36,888 bases of DNA from Pseudonocardia lacus (GTDB lineage Bacteria > Actinomycetota > Actinomycetes > Mycobacteriales > Pseudonocardiaceae). Shown here piece by piece: positions 7,849-16,004 of this stretch (within the stretch, counting starts at the first letter, position 1; the number at the start of each line of letters is the position of its first letter). Below the pieces are notes generated by a model. The model was not told the origin of the DNA, searched no databases, and worked only from the letters and a program-made list of their open reading frames with translations. The stretch is taken from contig NZ_JAHDTH010000060.1 of assembly GCF_018531445.1 (NCBI RefSeq), positions 1-36,888 on the forward strand. Reading direction: 5' to 3'. Position numbers and translations under genes: made by a program.

Positions 7849-8486
7849 GCGGTCACTTCCTTCGGTCGGGGGAGCACGCCGGACAGGCCGGCCCATGCGA
7901 GGTCGGTGAGGTGGGTGGCGAGCTGGTCACGGGTCATGCCGTCGGGCCGGGCGAGCCAGTTGTCGGTGGCCGCGTGCACCAGGCCGACCAGACCATGACC
8001 CCACGGGGCGGCCGCGCCGGTGTCACGACCGTGGGTCGCCAGGTGCGCCGCGATGACGACGGCGGCCTCGGCGCCGATGCGCGAGATCAGGTCGCCGACC
8101 GGGTCGCCGCCCCGGCCGCCCGGTTCGCGGTCGAGCAGCGGGCGGTGCACCACGAACCGGTAGACCTCGGGGTCGGCCTCGACCAGCCGCAGGTACTCGG
8201 CGATGGCGGCGGCGGCCATCGCGCGCGAGCCCGTCGCGGAGTCCATGGCCGCACGCACGTGGGCCACCACGGACTCCGCGACGCGCGCGCAGACCGCCGT
8301 GTAGAGGTCGGCGCGGTCGGCGAAGTGCCGGTAGACGACGGTCTTGCTGGTGCCCGCGGTGGCCGCCACGTCGTCCATGCCGGCCCCGGCGCCGCGCTCG
8401 CGGATGGCGGTGAGCGCGGCGTCGACGAGCGCGGCACGGCGCGCGCTGCGGTGGGCGTCCCAACGGGTACTCCGGCGGTCGGTCAC
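7845..8486 (-). CDS. TetR-family regulator
   Basis: A 213-residue regulator. The N-terminal helix-turn-helix DDVAATAGTSKTVVYRHFAD (about residues 38-57) is typical of TetR proteins, followed by an all-helical ligand domain. It is the first gene of the operon with the acyl-CoA oxidase (4-bp ATGA overlap) and diverges from the thiolase operon, so it probably governs fatty-acid use, with an acyl-CoA as a plausible ligand (inference). The GTG start at 8486 is supported by a -10 box exactly 7 nt upstream, which lies within an inverted repeat, an arrangement suited to autorepression. Confidence 0.88.
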   Translation of the reverse strand: MTDRRSTRWDAHRSARRAALVDAALTAIRERGAGAGMDDVAATAGTSKTVVYRHFADRADLYTAVCARVAESVVAHVRAAMDSATGSRAMAAAAIAEYLRLVEADPEVYRFVVHRPLLDREPGGRGGDPVGDLISRIGAEAAVVIAAHLATHGRDTGAAAPWGHGLVGLVHAATDNWLARPDGMTRDQLATHLTDLAWAGLSGVLPRPKEVTA

Positions 8487-8501
8487 GGTACCGACGGTAC
8501 C
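8487..8501. promoter_or_regulatory. GGTACC repeat, likely TetR operator
   Basis: Two GGTACC palindromes separated by GAC. They cover the putative -10 box and transcription start of the tetR gene and lie in the divergent gap before the thiolase operon. Confidence 0.5.
8494..8499 (-). promoter_or_regulatory. -10 box (TACCGT) of leaderless tetR
   Basis: On the minus strand TACCGT is 7 nt before the GTG at 8486 with no Shine-Dalgarno sequence, the same geometry seen at four other genes here. Confidence 0.5.
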
Positions 8502-8555
8502 GCGTACTCCGGGTATCAGCTACCGTTGGGTAACTTAGCTCCTCCGGGAGGACCC

Positions 8556-9866
8556 GTGCCCGACACCCGCAGGGCCGCCGTCATCGGCGGCAACCGCATC
8601 CCCTTCGCCCGCGCCGGCGGCGCCTACGCCCGCGCCTCCAACCTCGACATGCTCACCGCCACGCTCGACGGCCTCGCCGCCCGCTTCGGGCTGGCCGGCG
8701 AGCGGCTCGGCGAGGTGGCCGGCGGCGCCGTGCTCAAGCACAGCCGCGACCGCGACCTCACCCGCGAGGCCGTGCTGGGCAGCACGCTCTCCCCGTACAC
8801 CCCCGCCTACGACGTGCAGCAGGCCTGCGGCACCGGGCTGGAGACCGTCGTCGCGGTGGCCAACAAGATCGCGCTCGGCCAGCTCGACAGCGGCATCGCC
8901 GCCGGGGTCGACACGGCCAGCGACGCCCCGGTCGGCCTCAACGACGACCTGCGCCGGGTGCTGATGCGCCTGAACAACGCCAGGACGCTCCGCGCCCGGA
9001 TCGCGGCGCTCGGCGGCCTGCGCCCCGGGCAGGTCGTGCCCGAACTGCCGCGCAACGCCGAGCCGCGCACCGGGCTGTCGATGGGCGAGCACGCGGCGAT
9101 CACCGCGCGGCAGTGGCGGATCGGCCGGGCGGAGCAGGACGAGCTCGCCGCGGCCAGCCACCGCAACCTCGCCGCCGCCTACGAGCGCGGCTTCTTCGAC
9201 GACCTCGTCACGCCCTTCCTCGGGCTGACCCGCGACCAGAACCTGCGCCCCGACACCTCGGTCGAGAAGCTGGCGACGCTGAAGCCGGTGTTCGGCGGGC
9301 CGGACGGCACCATGACCGCCGGCAACTCGACCCCGCTGACCGACGGCGCCGCGGCCGTGCTGCTCGGCAGCGACGAGTGGGCCGCCGAGCACCGGCTGCC
9401 GGTGCTCGCCCACGTCGTGGACGCCGAGGTGGCTGCGGTCGACTTCGTGCACGGCGGCGACGGCCTGCTCACCGCGCCCGTGCACGCGGTGCCGCGGCTG
9501 CTCGCCCGCCAGGGCCTGACCCTGCAGGACTTCGACTTCTACGAGATCCACGAGGCGTTCGCGTCCACGGTGCTGGCGACGCTGGCCGCGTGGGAGGACC
9601 CGGCGTTCGCGAAGGAGCGGCTGGGCCTCGACGCCCCGCTGGGGGCCGTCGATCGCTCCCGCCTGAACGTCGTCGGCTCGTCGCTGGCCACCGGCCACCC
9701 GTTCGCCGCCACCGGCGGGCGGATCGTGGCGACGCTGGCCAAGGCACTGCACGAGAAGGCACTGCACGAGAAGGCACAGCGCGAGAAGGGCACCGGTCGG
9801 GGGTTGATCTCGATCTGCGCGGCCGGTGGACAGGGCGTCGTCGCGATCCTGGAGGCAGCGCGGTGA
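8556..9866 (+). CDS. Acetyl-CoA acyltransferase (thiolase), FadA2-like
   Basis: A 436-residue thiolase that cleaves 3-ketoacyl-CoA in beta-oxidation or runs in reverse. The nucleophilic cysteine is C91 in QQACGTGLE. The C-terminal catalytic elements are EIHEAFA, GHPFAATGGR (His) and CAAGGQG (second Cys), so the active site looks complete. The GTG at 8556 follows a GGGAGGA ribosome site. Downstream genes overlap (GTGA, then TGATG), giving a thiolase-fabG-maoC operon that matches the order fadA2-fabG4-htdX known in Mycobacterium tuberculosis (from memory). An oddity is a 15-bp tandem repeat encoding three copies of a five-residue charged unit near the C-terminus. Confidence 0.92.
   Translation: MPDTRRAAVIGGNRIPFARAGGAYARASNLDMLTATLDGLAARFGLAGERLGEVAGGAVLKHSRDRDLTREAVLGSTLSPYTPAYDVQQACGTGLETVVAVANKIALGQLDSGIAAGVDTASDAPVGLNDDLRRVLMRLNNARTLRARIAALGGLRPGQVVPELPRNAEPRTGLSMGEHAAITARQWRIGRAEQDELAAASHRNLAAAYERGFFDDLVTPFLGLTRDQNLRPDTSVEKLATLKPVFGGPDGTMTAGNSTPLTDGAAAVLLGSDEWAAEHRLPVLAHVVDAEVAAVDFVHGGDGLLTAPVHAVPRLLARQGLTLQDFDFYEIHEAFASTVLATLAAWEDPAFAKERLGLDAPLGAVDRSRLNVVGSSLATGHPFAATGGRIVATLAKALHEKALHEKAQREKGTGRGLISICAAGGQGVVAILEAAR
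9741..9785 (+). repeat. 15-bp tandem repeat inside thiolase
   Basis: Three adjacent 15-bp units, the first two identical and the third with three changes, encode ALHEK-ALHEK-AQREK. They fall between the RIVATLAK and LISICAAGGQG segments, so they lengthen a surface loop without breaking the frame. Confidence 0.85.
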
Positions 9867-10201
9867 CCGACCGGCTGCGTGACCTCTCCCAGCACCCGCT
9901 GATCCGCCGCCTCGGCGTGCCGCGCATCCCGGTGCTGCGCCGCTACCGCCCCGGCGCGCCCCTGGTCGACGGCCCGGCGCTGGTCGCGCAGGTCGGCGGG
10001 GGCGAGATGGTCGGGGCCGCGGAGACGGTACTCCGGGACGCCGGTCGCCACCCGCGAGGCGGGTGGCGGCTGAGCAGCCTGCGCCAGGGCGGGCTGCCGA
10101 CCGACGTCGCCGAGACCGTGTCCTGGCTCGTGCACCCGGGGTCCGGTGGGATCACCGGGCAGGTCGTGCGGGTCGACGGGCAGAACCTGCAGGGGGCCTG
10201 A
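9863..10201 (+). pseudogene. Internally deleted FabG4-like ketoreductase
   Basis: An open frame of 112 residues combining only the two ends of a high-molecular-weight FabG (FabG4 type, normally about 450 residues). Residues 1 to about 55 (LIRRLGVPRIPVLRRYRPG and after) match the N-terminus. Residues from about 66 (RLSSLRQGGLPTDVAETVSW, GGITGQVVRVDGQNLQGA) match the extreme C-terminus. Everything between is absent, including the glycine-rich NAD(P) motif and the Ser-Tyr-Lys catalytic residues, so it cannot be a reductase. The join stays in frame, and a perfect hairpin marks it. It remains translationally coupled to both neighbours (GTGA with the thiolase, TGATG with maoC), which may be why the frame persists. 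An assembly error is an alternative. Confidence 0.75.
10046..10068. repeat. Perfect hairpin at the FabG4 deletion join
   Basis: CGCCACCCGC and GCGGGTGGCG form a 10-bp perfect inverted repeat around GAG. It falls where the N-terminal FabG4 homology stops and the C-terminal homology resumes. Confidence 0.8.
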
Positions 10202-11028
10202 TGACCGGGCTCGCCCCGCTCTACCTGCGCGCGGCCGTGCGGCCCGGTCGTGGCGACGCGCTGCCCGACCGCGACCTCGTGCGCACCGGCGTGCCCGTCG
10301 ACCCCGAGCACCTCGCCCGCTACGCCCGGGTCTGCGGGTTCGGGTTCGACGGCGCCCTGCCGGCCACCTACCCCCACGTGCTCGGCCACCCGCTGCAGGT
10401 GGCGCTCATGGTCGAGCGGGCGTTCCCGCTGCCGCTGCCCGGCCTGGTGCACGTCCGCAACACGATCACCCAGGAGCGCCCGCTCGCCGTCGGGGAGCGG
10501 ATCGACCTGCGGGTGCGGGCCGAGCGGCTGGCCGCCCACCCCAAGGGCACCACCGTCGATCTGGTCACCACCGCCCTCGTCGAGGGCGCGCCGGTGTGGC
10601 TCGGCCGCAGCACCTACCTCGCCCGCGGTGCCCACCCCTCGGGAGCCGGGGCGCAGGCCGCGGTCTCCTCGCCCCCGGGCGTCGAGGGCGGCGCCCCGGC
10701 CGCGGTCTGGCGCGTCGACGCCGGAACGGGCCGGCGGTACGCGGGCGCCTCCGGCGACGTCAACCCCATCCACCTGCACCCGCTGGCCGCCCGCGCCTTC
10801 GGCTTCCCGAGGGCCATCGCGCACGGCATGTGGACCGCCGCCCGCGCGCTGGCCGCGCTGCGGGGCCGGCTGTCCCCCGCGTTCACCTACGACGTCGGGT
10901 TCGCCGCGCCCCTGCTGCTGCCCTCGACGGTGGAACTCCGCACGCGCGCCGCGGCGCCGGGGTGGGACCTCGACGTCCGCTCGCGGGACGGCAGGGCGCA
11001 TCTGCGGGCCGCGGTCCGGCCGCGCTGA
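10201..11028 (+). CDS. MaoC-type hydratase, HtdX-like
   Basis: A 275-residue double-hotdog protein. The N-terminal half carries the degenerate hotdog (LPATYPHVLGHPLQVALM). The C-terminal half carries the catalytic hydratase-2 motif RYAGASGDVNPIHLHPLAAR followed by IAHGMWTAAR, where the Asp/His pair hydrates trans-2-enoyl-CoA to the (R)-3-hydroxyacyl thioester. Position after the thiolase and FabG4 remnant matches htdX in the mycobacterial fadA2-fabG4-htdX locus (recalled, not searched). The ATG at 10201 overlaps the previous stop by one base. With FabG4 gutted, the matching 3-ketoacyl reduction step must come from elsewhere. Confidence 0.88.
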   Translation: MTGLAPLYLRAAVRPGRGDALPDRDLVRTGVPVDPEHLARYARVCGFGFDGALPATYPHVLGHPLQVALMVERAFPLPLPGLVHVRNTITQERPLAVGERIDLRVRAERLAAHPKGTTVDLVTTALVEGAPVWLGRSTYLARGAHPSGAGAQAAVSSPPGVEGGAPAAVWRVDAGTGRRYAGASGDVNPIHLHPLAARAFGFPRAIAHGMWTAARALAALRGRLSPAFTYDVGFAAPLLLPSTVELRTRAAAPGWDLDVRSRDGRAHLRAAVRPR

Positions 11029-11037
11029 GGCGCCCGT

Positions 11038-11178
11038 TCAGCCCTTGTCGTCGGAGGCGCCCTCCGGCGCGCCGACGGCCGGGGACGGGTGCACGCCGCG
11101 GTCGGTGACCCAGCCGTAGCCGATCAGCAGGCCGACGGCGACGATCAGGACGAGGACGATGATCCCTACGGCGGTCAT
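11038..11178 (-). CDS. Small single-pass membrane protein
   Basis: A possible 46-residue protein starting at the ATG at 11178. Residues 3-22 are strongly hydrophobic (VGIIVLVLIVAVGLLIGYGW), followed by a short polar tail ending in EGASDDKG. The composition is unlike the arginine/alanine-rich shadow frames around it. No known function. Its start faces the leaderless kduD gene and its 3' end faces maoC. The ribosome-binding site is weak, so expression is uncertain. Confidence 0.5.
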   Translation of the reverse strand: MTAVGIIVLVLIVAVGLLIGYGWVTDRGVHPSPAVGAPEGASDDKG

Positions 11179-11201
11179 GCCGGCATCGTGCCCGTCCCCG
11201 C

Positions 11202-11207
11202 TAGATT
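11202..11207 (+). promoter_or_regulatory. -10 box (TAGATT) of leaderless kduD
   Basis: TAGATT ends exactly 7 nt before the GTG at 11215, and no Shine-Dalgarno sequence is present. This fixes the chosen start. Confidence 0.55.
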
Positions 11208-11214
11208 CCGCGAC

Positions 11215-11991
11215 GTGGCCCACGACATGTTCGACCTGACCGGCCGGGTCGCCGTCGTCACCGGCGCGCGCCGGGGCATCGGCCTGGCGATCGCCGCGGC
11301 GCTGGCGGAGGCGGGCGCCGACGTCATCGCGGCCAGCGCCGGGCAGGAGCCCGCCGGGGGTGACGTCGCGAACAGCGAGGTCGAACGCCGGGTCCGGGCG
11401 GCCGGGCGCTCCTTCCGGGGCCACCGCGTCGACTTCGCCGACCGCGCCGCCGTCACCGCCTTCGCCGCCGACCTGGCCGACACCCCGGTCGACATCCTGG
11501 TGAACAACGCCGGCACCGTGCGGCGCTCCCCCGCCGCCGAGCACTCCGACGCCGACTTCGACCACGTGCTCGCGGTCAACCTGTCCAGCCAGTTCGTGCT
11601 GGCCCGCGAGATCGGGCGGCGGATGCTGGAGCGCGGCTACGGCAAGATCGTGTTCACCGCGTCGCTGCTGAGCTTCCAGGGCGGGGTGACCATCCCCGGC
11701 TACGCGGCGGCGAAGTCGGGCGTCGCCGGGCTGACCCGGGCCCTGGCCAACGAGTGGGCGGGGCGCGGGGTCAACGTCAACGCCATCGTCCCCGGCTACA
11801 TCCGCACCGACAACACCCAGGCACTGCAGGACGACCCCCAGCGCCACGCGGCCATCCTCGACCGCATCCCGGCCGGCCGCTGGGGCCGCCCCGAGGACAT
11901 CGCCGGCGCCGCCGTCTTCCTGGCCTCGTCCGCGTCGGACTACGTGCACGGCACGCTGCTGGCGGTCGACGGCGGCTGGCTGGGCCGCTGA
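11215..11991 (+). CDS. kduD: KduD-like SDR dehydrogenase
   Basis: A 258-residue classical short-chain dehydrogenase closely resembling 2-deoxy-D-gluconate 3-dehydrogenase (KduD), which acts on 3-deoxy-hexulosonate intermediates of uronate and pectin breakdown. Visible are the NAD motif TGARRGIG, the NNAG motif, and the catalytic triad S150-Y163-K167. KduD-specific stretches are LLSFQGGVTIPGYAAAKSG, DRIPAGRWG and FLASSASDYVHGT. The GTG start is chosen because of the -10 box 7 nt before it; an ATG at 11227 is the alternative. No other uronate gene is adjacent, so the true sugar substrate may differ. It converges with the catalase gene across a perfect palindrome. Confidence 0.85.
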   Translation: MAHDMFDLTGRVAVVTGARRGIGLAIAAALAEAGADVIAASAGQEPAGGDVANSEVERRVRAAGRSFRGHRVDFADRAAVTAFAADLADTPVDILVNNAGTVRRSPAAEHSDADFDHVLAVNLSSQFVLAREIGRRMLERGYGKIVFTASLLSFQGGVTIPGYAAAKSGVAGLTRALANEWAGRGVNVNAIVPGYIRTDNTQALQDDPQRHAAILDRIPAGRWGRPEDIAGAAVFLASSASDYVHGTLLAVDGGWLGR

Positions 11992-12016
11992 CGCGGCCCG
12001 CCCCGCCCACCCGTGA

Positions 12017-12071
12017 GTTCAGGAAAGCCACGATGCTGCCCTCTGAGGGCAGCATCGTGGCTTTCCTGAAC
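12017..12071. terminator. Perfect 55-nt palindrome between convergent genes
   Basis: Two 27-nt arms are exact reverse complements around a single T at 12044. The left arm begins GTTCAGGAAAGCCACG. It lies between the stops of kduD (+) and catalase (-), so a bidirectional terminator is the simplest role, although no T-tract follows. Its GC content (about 59%) is well below the surroundings. Confidence 0.7.
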
Positions 12072-12089
12072 CAGGGCGGCGGGACGGGG

Positions 12090-13613
12090 TCAGGCCTTGG
12101 CCTGGGCGGCGTCACGAGCTGGGTTGGCCTGGTCGGGGGCCTTCGGGTCGGTCTCGGCCGCCTTCTCGCGGACCCCGGCCTCGATCCGGTCGCCGAGGTC
12201 CTTGTCGACGTTGCGCCAGTACTGGAACGCGCGCGCCAGGATCGGCTCGGACACCCCGTTGAGCAGGTGCCCGACCACGTTGTCCACCAGCCGCCCGCGG
12301 GCGCCCTCGTCGAGGACCTCGCGGACCAGCGTCCCGGCCTGGCCCCAGTCGTCGTCCTCCGGGTGGTCGACGTACGCCGAGCGCATGATCGTCCCGTCGG
12401 CCTGCCAGCTCGGCACCTGCCCGTAGCGCGACGCGTCCGCGACCGGCCCGCCGTAGGAGTTCGGCGCGTACACCGGGTCGGCGACCTTCTGCACCCGCAT
12501 CGCGCCGTCCTTGGAGTAGGAGTGCACCGGGCAGGTGGGGGCGTTCACCGGGATCTGCTGGTAGTTCGCGCCGAGCCGGTAGCGGTGCGCGTCGGCGTAG
12601 GAGAACAGCCGGGCCAGCAGCATCCGGTCCGGCGACGGCCCGATGCCGGGCACCAGGTTGTTGGGCTGGAACGCCAGCTGCTCGATCTCGGTGTGGTTGT
12701 CGGTCGGGTTGCGGTCCAGCGTCATCCGCCCGACCTCGACCAGCGGGTAGTCGCCGTGCGGCCACACCTTGGTCAGGTCGAACGGGTTGAACCGGTAGCC
12801 CGGCGCGTCGGCGTAGGGCATGACCTGCACGTACAGCGTCCAGCTCGGGTGCTCGCCGTCGCGGATGTGCTCGAACAGGTCGCGCGTGTGGTAGTCGGTG
12901 TCGATCGCGGCCATCTGGTCGGCCTCGTCCTGGGTGAACGTCTCGACGCCCTGGTCGGTCTTGACGTGGTACTTGACCCAGAACTGCTCGCCCGCGGCGT
13001 TGATCCAGGAGTAGGTGTGGGAGGTGTAGCCGTTCATGTGCCGCCAGGTGCGTGGGATGCCCCGGTCGCCCATCAGCCAGGTCACCTGGTGCGCCGACTC
13101 CGGCGACAGCGTCCAGAAGTCCCACTGCATGTCGTGGTCGCGCAGGTTGTTGTCGGCGCGGCGCTTCTGGGAGCGGATGAAGTGCTGGAACTTCATCGGG
13201 TCCTTGACGAAGAAGACCGGCGTGTTGTTGCCGACCATGTCGTAGTTGCCCTCGGCGGTGTAGAACTTCACCGCGAAGCCGCGCGGGTCGCGCCAGGTGT
13301 CGGGGCTGCCCCGCTCCCCCGCCACGGTGGAGAACCGCACCGCCAGCTCCGTGGTCGCGCCGGGCTGGAAGAGCGCCGCCTTCGTGTACCCGCTGACGTC
13401 GCCGGTGACCTCGAACCGGCCGAACGCGCCGCTGCCCTTGGCGTGTGGCTGGCGCTCCGGGATGCGCTCCCGGTTGAACTGCGCCATCTGCTCGATGAGG
13501 TAGCTGTCCTGCAGCAGCAGCGGGCCGCCGGGCCCGACGGTCAGCGAGTGCTCGTCGCTCTCGATCGGGATGCCGGCGTCGGTGGTGGTGGGTGGGACGT
13601 GCGCGTCGGTCAC
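12090..13613 (-). CDS. katA: Monofunctional haem catalase
   Basis: A 507-residue catalase converting H2O2 to water and O2. The size and motifs fit the small-subunit class. The catalytic histidine is in [10 protein letters not shown], the active-site asparagine in [14 protein letters not shown], and the proximal haem tyrosine in [14 protein letters not shown]. No N-terminal signal is present, so it is cytoplasmic. The GTG at 13613 follows GAGGAGG. It lies 82 bp downstream of, and on the same strand as, the permease-oxidase-PLP enzyme operon, whose FAD oxidase is expected to make H2O2; a functional link is inferred. The 3' end faces kduD across the palindrome. Confidence 0.95.
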   Translation of the reverse strand: MTDAHVPPTTTDAGIPIESDEHSLTVGPGGPLLLQDSYLIEQMAQFNRERIPERQPHAKGSGAFGRFEVTGDVSGYTKAALFQPGATTELAVRFSTVAGERGSPDTWRDPRGFAVKFYTAEGNYDMVGNNTPVFFVKDPMKFQHFIRSQKRRADNNLRDHDMQWDFWTLSPESAHQVTWLMGDRGIPRTWRHMNGYTSHTYSWINAAGEQFWVKYHVKTDQGVETFTQDEADQMAAIDTDYHTRDLFEHIRDGEHPSWTLYVQVMPYADAPGYRFNPFDLTKVWPHGDYPLVEVGRMTLDRNPTDNHTEIEQLAFQPNNLVPGIGPSPDRMLLARLFSYADAHRYRLGANYQQIPVNAPTCPVHSYSKDGAMRVQKVADPVYAPNSYGGPVADASRYGQVPSWQADGTIMRSAYVDHPEDDDWGQAGTLVREVLDEGARGRLVDNVVGHLLNGVSEPILARAFQYWRNVDKDLGDRIEAGVREKAAETDPKAPDQANPARDAAQAKA

Positions 13614-13695
13614 GGTCCTGGCCTCCTCGCCTGGGTCGTCGTTACTGGCTGCCCAGGCACCCGCGCCGGCTAAACCCGCCGTCTCAACCTGCGAC

Positions 13696-14715
13696 TCACC
13701 AGCCGCGCAGGTCGACCTCCCAGGTGTCGAGCACCTCGTCGCCGCGGACCAGGTGCATCCGCTCGTGCAGGGCGATCGTCGGGTCGACGTGCGCGGGCAG
13801 CACGCGGACCCGGTCGCCGACGCCGGGCAGCGCGTCGCCGCCGAAGGTCAGGTGCTCGTCGGAGCAGAACCAGACGGTCGCGTCGGGCACCGTGGGGTTG
13901 CCGTGGTCCATGCCCAGCGACTTCAGCCCGATGTCCGCGACCGCCCACGCCGGCATGTCGCCCGCCTTCGCGGTGGCCGACACGACGGTGCCCAGCACGG
14001 TCAGGGCCTGCCGGAAGGGCAGCCCGGCCGCCGTGTACGCGGTGTCCATCAGCGCGTAGGAGCCGGCCTGGACCTCGGTGACCCAGGTGTTCATCGCGTA
14101 GGTGCCGGTGCCGCCGCCGGAGACGACGTCGCCGCCGACGTCGGCGTGCGCGGCGAGCAGCCTGGCCATGCACTCCTCGGTGAGCCGGGCCCGCTCCGCC
14201 GCGTCGGCCAGCATCATCAGGTGGCCCTCGTAGCCCATGACCCCGCGGACCTCGACGCCCGCCGCCCGCGCGCGGTCGGCCAGCCACCCTGCCCGGTCCG
14301 GGGCGATCCCGCAGCGCGGCAGGCCGACGTTCACGTCGACGAGCACTTCGCGCACGCCACCGGCCACCGCGGCCGCGAGGGTCTGCTCCGAGTCGACCGC
14401 CACGGTGATCCGGGCCCCCGACTCGACCAGCGGCCCGAGCCGGCTCGCGTCCAGCACCTCGTTGGCCAGCAGCAGGTCCTGGCCGAGCCCGGCGGCCACC
14501 ATGCCCTCGACCTCGCGCACGGTCGCGCAGGTGAAGCCGGTGTGCCCGAGCGCGGCCTGGCGGGCGGCGAGCGCGGTGGTCTTGTGCGCCTTGACGTGCG
14601 GGCGCAGCCGCGGGCCGGGCAGCGCCGCCGCCATGTCGGCCAGGTTCGCCTCGAACGCGTCGACGTCGACCAGCAGGGCCGGCGTGACCAGGTCGGCCAC
14701 GTACTTGGCACTCAT
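13696..14715 (-). CDS. PLP-dependent amino acid deaminase/aldolase
   Basis: A 339-residue fold-type III PLP enzyme related to alanine racemase, D-threonine aldolase and D-serine deaminase. The N-terminal PLP-lysine segment RPHVKAHKT lies at residues 38-46. The barrel contains SGGGTGTY, a phosphate-binding segment, and the C-terminal domain has [15 protein letters not shown]. In metal-dependent D-serine dehydratases the matching site is usually His-x-Cys; here it is His-Val-Asp, so metal use or substrate may differ. The ATG overlaps the oxidase stop by 4 bp, so they are co-translated. Substrate unknown; D-amino acids or beta-hydroxy amino acids are likely. Confidence 0.82.
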   Translation of the reverse strand: MSAKYVADLVTPALLVDVDAFEANLADMAAALPGPRLRPHVKAHKTTALAARQAALGHTGFTCATVREVEGMVAAGLGQDLLLANEVLDASRLGPLVESGARITVAVDSEQTLAAAVAGGVREVLVDVNVGLPRCGIAPDRAGWLADRARAAGVEVRGVMGYEGHLMMLADAAERARLTEECMARLLAAHADVGGDVVSGGGTGTYAMNTWVTEVQAGSYALMDTAYTAAGLPFRQALTVLGTVVSATAKAGDMPAWAVADIGLKSLGMDHGNPTVPDATVWFCSDEHLTFGGDALPGVGDRVRVLPAHVDPTIALHERMHLVRGDEVLDTWEVDLRGW

Positions 14716-16004
14716 CCCATGACCCTCTCCAGGTAGGCGTTGCCGAACCGGCGGTGCGGGTCCAGCTTCTCGCGCAGCGCGACGACGTCGTCGAACGCCG
14801 GGTAGTCGGCGCGCAGGTGCTCGGCGGTGCGGGTGTGCAGCTTCCCCCAGTGCGGGCGCCCGCCCAGGGCGACCATCACCGACTCCACGGCCGCGAAGTA
14901 GGCCTCGTGCGGCTGGCCGCGGTACACGTGCACGGCCAGGTACGCCGAGTCGCGCCCGTTCGCGGTGGACAGCGAGACGTCGTCGGCCGCGGCGACGCGC
15001 ACCTCCACCGGGAACATCACCGCCCTGGCGTGGCGCTCGACCGCGGCCCGCAGCCCGGCGAACGCCTCGGGCAGCGCCTCGCGCGGCACGGCGTACTCCA
15101 TCTCCAGGAACCGCACCCGCCGCGGGCTGGTGAACACCCGGTAGGAGCGGTCGACGTACTCCCCCGCGGCGAACCTGGCGGCCACGAACCGGTTGAGCCG
15201 GGGCACCGCGCGCGGCAGCGCCCGACCGACCCGGCACGCCCCCTCGAATCCGATGTTGCCCACCAGTTCGTCGCCCACCCACTCGGCGACCCGCCCGCGC
15301 CGGGGCACCTCGTCGTCGGCCGTGCGATTGTTGGCCTTGGTCGCCGCGACGTCGGTGTGCGGGAACCAGTAGAACTCGAAGTGCTCGTTGCCCCCGACCA
15401 GCTCGTCGAGCCCGTCCAGCACCCGGTCCAGCGGCTGCGCCGACTCCCGCGCGTGCAGCATGAACGCCGGCACGGCCTGCAGCGTCACCTCGACCAGCAC
15501 GCCGAACGCGCCCAGCCCGAGCCGGGCCACCCCGAACAGCTCCGGCTCGACCTCGGCCGAGCAGTCGCGCACGGAACCGTCGGCCAGCACGATCCGGCAC
15601 CCGACGACCTGCGCCGCCAGCCCCGGGAACCGCGCCCCGGTGCCGTGCGTGCCGGTGGAGATCGCGCCGGCGACGGTCTGCGCGTCGATGTCGCCGAGGT
15701 TGGGCATCGCCAGGCCGTGGCGCCACAGCACCTCGTTGAGCACCCGCAGCGTCATCCCGGCCGGGACCGTGGCCCGCCGCGCGGCGACGTCGACCCGCAC
15801 GCCGGTCGGATCGGCCGGCGGCACGATCGCCACCCCGTCGGGCACGCCGACCCCGGTGAACGAGTGCCCCGACCCCAGCGCCTTGACCCGCAGCCCCTCC
15901 GCGGCGGCCGTGCGCACGGCGTCGACGACGTCGTCGGTGTCGCGGGCGCGGACCGTCCGGACGGGATCGGTGTACTGGTTGCCGGCCCAGTTCCGCCAGC
16001 TCAC
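14712..16004 (-). CDS. FAD-linked aldonolactone/alditol oxidase
   Basis: A 430-residue oxidase of the vanillyl-alcohol-oxidase fold, resembling L-gulono- or D-arabinono-1,4-lactone oxidases. The N-terminal FAD domain contains GSGHSFTGVG, whose histidine is the usual covalent flavin site, and GAISTGTHGTG. The C-terminal ALO-type domain ends with RPHWGKLHT and LDPHRRFGNAYL, characteristic of this group. It oxidises a sugar lactone or polyol, and most relatives release H2O2. The GTG at 16004 directly abuts the permease stop, and its own stop overlaps the next ATG. Exact substrate is not deducible. Confidence 0.87.
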   Translation of the reverse strand: MSWRNWAGNQYTDPVRTVRARDTDDVVDAVRTAAAEGLRVKALGSGHSFTGVGVPDGVAIVPPADPTGVRVDVAARRATVPAGMTLRVLNEVLWRHGLAMPNLGDIDAQTVAGAISTGTHGTGARFPGLAAQVVGCRIVLADGSVRDCSAEVEPELFGVARLGLGAFGVLVEVTLQAVPAFMLHARESAQPLDRVLDGLDELVGGNEHFEFYWFPHTDVAATKANNRTADDEVPRRGRVAEWVGDELVGNIGFEGACRVGRALPRAVPRLNRFVAARFAAGEYVDRSYRVFTSPRRVRFLEMEYAVPREALPEAFAGLRAAVERHARAVMFPVEVRVAAADDVSLSTANGRDSAYLAVHVYRGQPHEAYFAAVESVMVALGGRPHWGKLHTRTAEHLRADYPAFDDVVALREKLDPHRRFGNAYLERVMG

